The translations under genes were made by a program, and so were the position numbers. The notes beneath the pieces were generated by a model. It was not told where the DNA came from. It did no database searches and was given only the letters and a program-made list of their open reading frames with translations. Positions 63,305-64,000 of a stretch of 64,000 bases of DNA are shown in pieces. The DNA is from Geobacter sp. GTDB lineage: Bacteria; Desulfobacterota; Desulfuromonadia; Geobacterales; Geobacteraceae. The DNA lies in NCBI GenBank assembly GCA_003314535.1, contig POSG01000009.1:1-64000 (forward strand), in the 5' to 3' direction. Position 1 is the first letter of the stretch; every line of letters begins with the position of its first letter.

Positions 63305-63844
63305 CTATTTCTTTCCTGTCTTCCCGGCTTTCCGGAGTATTTTCTCATCAGAGTATCTCACGCCTTTTCCCTTGTAAGGCTCGGGTTCACGGAAAGAGCG
63401 GATCTTTGCAGCAGTCTGACCAACAAGTTCCTTGTCTGCGCCTCTGACGAATATCTTCGTCATCTTTTCAACTTCGACACTGACGCCGGCGGGAAGCGTG
63501 AAATTGACAGGATGGGAATAACCGAGGCTCAGGGTGATGTCATTACCCTTTGCTTCTGCACGGTAACCTACACCTGTTATATCAAGAGTCGTTTCGAAAC
63601 CCTTGGTAACCCCGACAACCATGTTGTTGACGAGGGTCCTGGTCAGGCCGTGCGCCGATCTGGACTTCTTGTCCTCGCCGTTGCGATTCACCACCAGACT
63701 GTTTTCGACCTTTTCTACCGTCACCCCTTCCATGATCTGGCGTGAAAGGGTTCCCTTCGGACCTTCGACCTTTATCGTAGCGTTGTCGATAGCTATTTTT
63801 ACTCCGCTTGGTATTTCTATCGGAAGTTTTCCAATCCTGGACAT
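63305..63844 (-). CDS. rplF: 50S ribosomal protein L6
   Basis: L6 lies near the factor-binding site of the 50S subunit. The 179-residue protein begins [17 protein letters not shown] and has the repeated [11 protein letters not shown]-type motif and the C-terminal signature [24 protein letters not shown]. It directly follows rpsH in the spc operon. Confidence 0.98.
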   Translation of the reverse strand: MSRIGKLPIEIPSGVKIAIDNATIKVEGPKGTLSRQIMEGVTVEKVENSLVVNRNGEDKKSRSAHGLTRTLVNNMVVGVTKGFETTLDITGVGYRAEAKGNDITLSLGYSHPVNFTLPAGVSVEVEKMTKIFVRGADKELVGQTAAKIRSFREPEPYKGKGVRYSDEKILRKAGKTGKK

Positions 63845-63867
63845 GGCGTGCGCTCCTCAGTTATTTC

Positions 63868-64000
63868 TTACCATACAGTACAGAGTATTTCTCCGCCGAT
63901 TCCTGCCTCGCGGGCAGCCTTATCGGTCACTACACCTTTTGACGTGGACAGAATCGCAACGCCCATACCGTTCTTTACCTTCGGAATACTGTCCCCTCTG
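63868..64000 (-). CDS. rpsH: 30S ribosomal protein S8, C-terminal part (runs off the right edge)
   Basis: The last 43 codons were translated by hand: [20 protein letters not shown], then [20 protein letters not shown] and TVW before the stop. The [20 protein letters not shown] segment and the GGEILCTVW ending are S8 hallmarks. The start lies beyond the window. S8 binds 16S rRNA in the central domain and often regulates the spc operon. Confidence 0.96.
   Translation of the reverse strand, partial: RGDSIPKVKNGMGVAILSTSKGVVTDKAAREAGIGGEILCTVW

Overview
The window is about 64 kb of a GC-rich bacterial chromosome, apart from an AT-rich left end. Gene content points to a Deltaproteobacterium of the Geobacter group (Desulfuromonadia). 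The clues are a complete pelABCDEFG exopolysaccharide operon, sucAB-lpdA next to an Aquifex-type aconitase and a pyruvate/acetoin dehydrogenase, a Lon-like protease, and the end of the spc/alpha ribosomal operons. This assignment is an inference from gene order and protein sequence; no database was searched.

Left end (1-2200) is accessory DNA. It holds the end of an IS256-type insertion sequence that cuts off a putative nuclease gene, an AT-rich spacer, and an integron-type integrase fragment without a catalytic domain. Positions 2220-14439 (minus) hold the pel operon in canonical order A to G, with mostly overlapping genes. PelB is split into a short membrane/TPR protein and a TPR-porin, a palindromic repeat lies between pelB and pelC, and PelD keeps the RxxD c-di-GMP site. 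A strong-looking promoter lies about 300 nt upstream of pelA, implying a long leader with an inverted repeat.

Positions 14994-18976 carry an aminotransferase, a radical SAM/SPASM protein, a HIT protein and Hsp20. Positions 19028-22276 (minus) are a three-gene unit of two glycosyltransferases, one GpgS-like, and a small mechanosensitive-channel-like protein, suggesting compatible-solute synthesis and osmotic response. Positions 22576-31330 (plus) hold tamA-tamB, a rhomboid-TPR-zinc-ribbon fusion, and two small envelope proteins. Positions 31374-33626 (minus) hold rfbB, rfbD and a mannose-isomerase-type cupin.

Positions 33961-47308 (plus) form a central-metabolism block: sucA, sucB, lpdA, aconitase, pdhA, pdhB, pdhC and a Lon-like protease. 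One E3 gene may serve both 2-oxoacid complexes. Positions 47444-49806 hold a lipid kinase, a REC-PilZ response regulator and a methyltransferase, followed by a decayed GspE/PilB-type ATPase tail (49813-50011). Positions 50010-55496 hold envelope genes (secreted coiled-coil protein, PerM-like permease, UPF0158, LpxH, cysteine-cluster protein, transpeptidase). Positions 55676-64000 (minus) are the distal spc and alpha operons from rpsH to rplQ, closed by a clear terminator.
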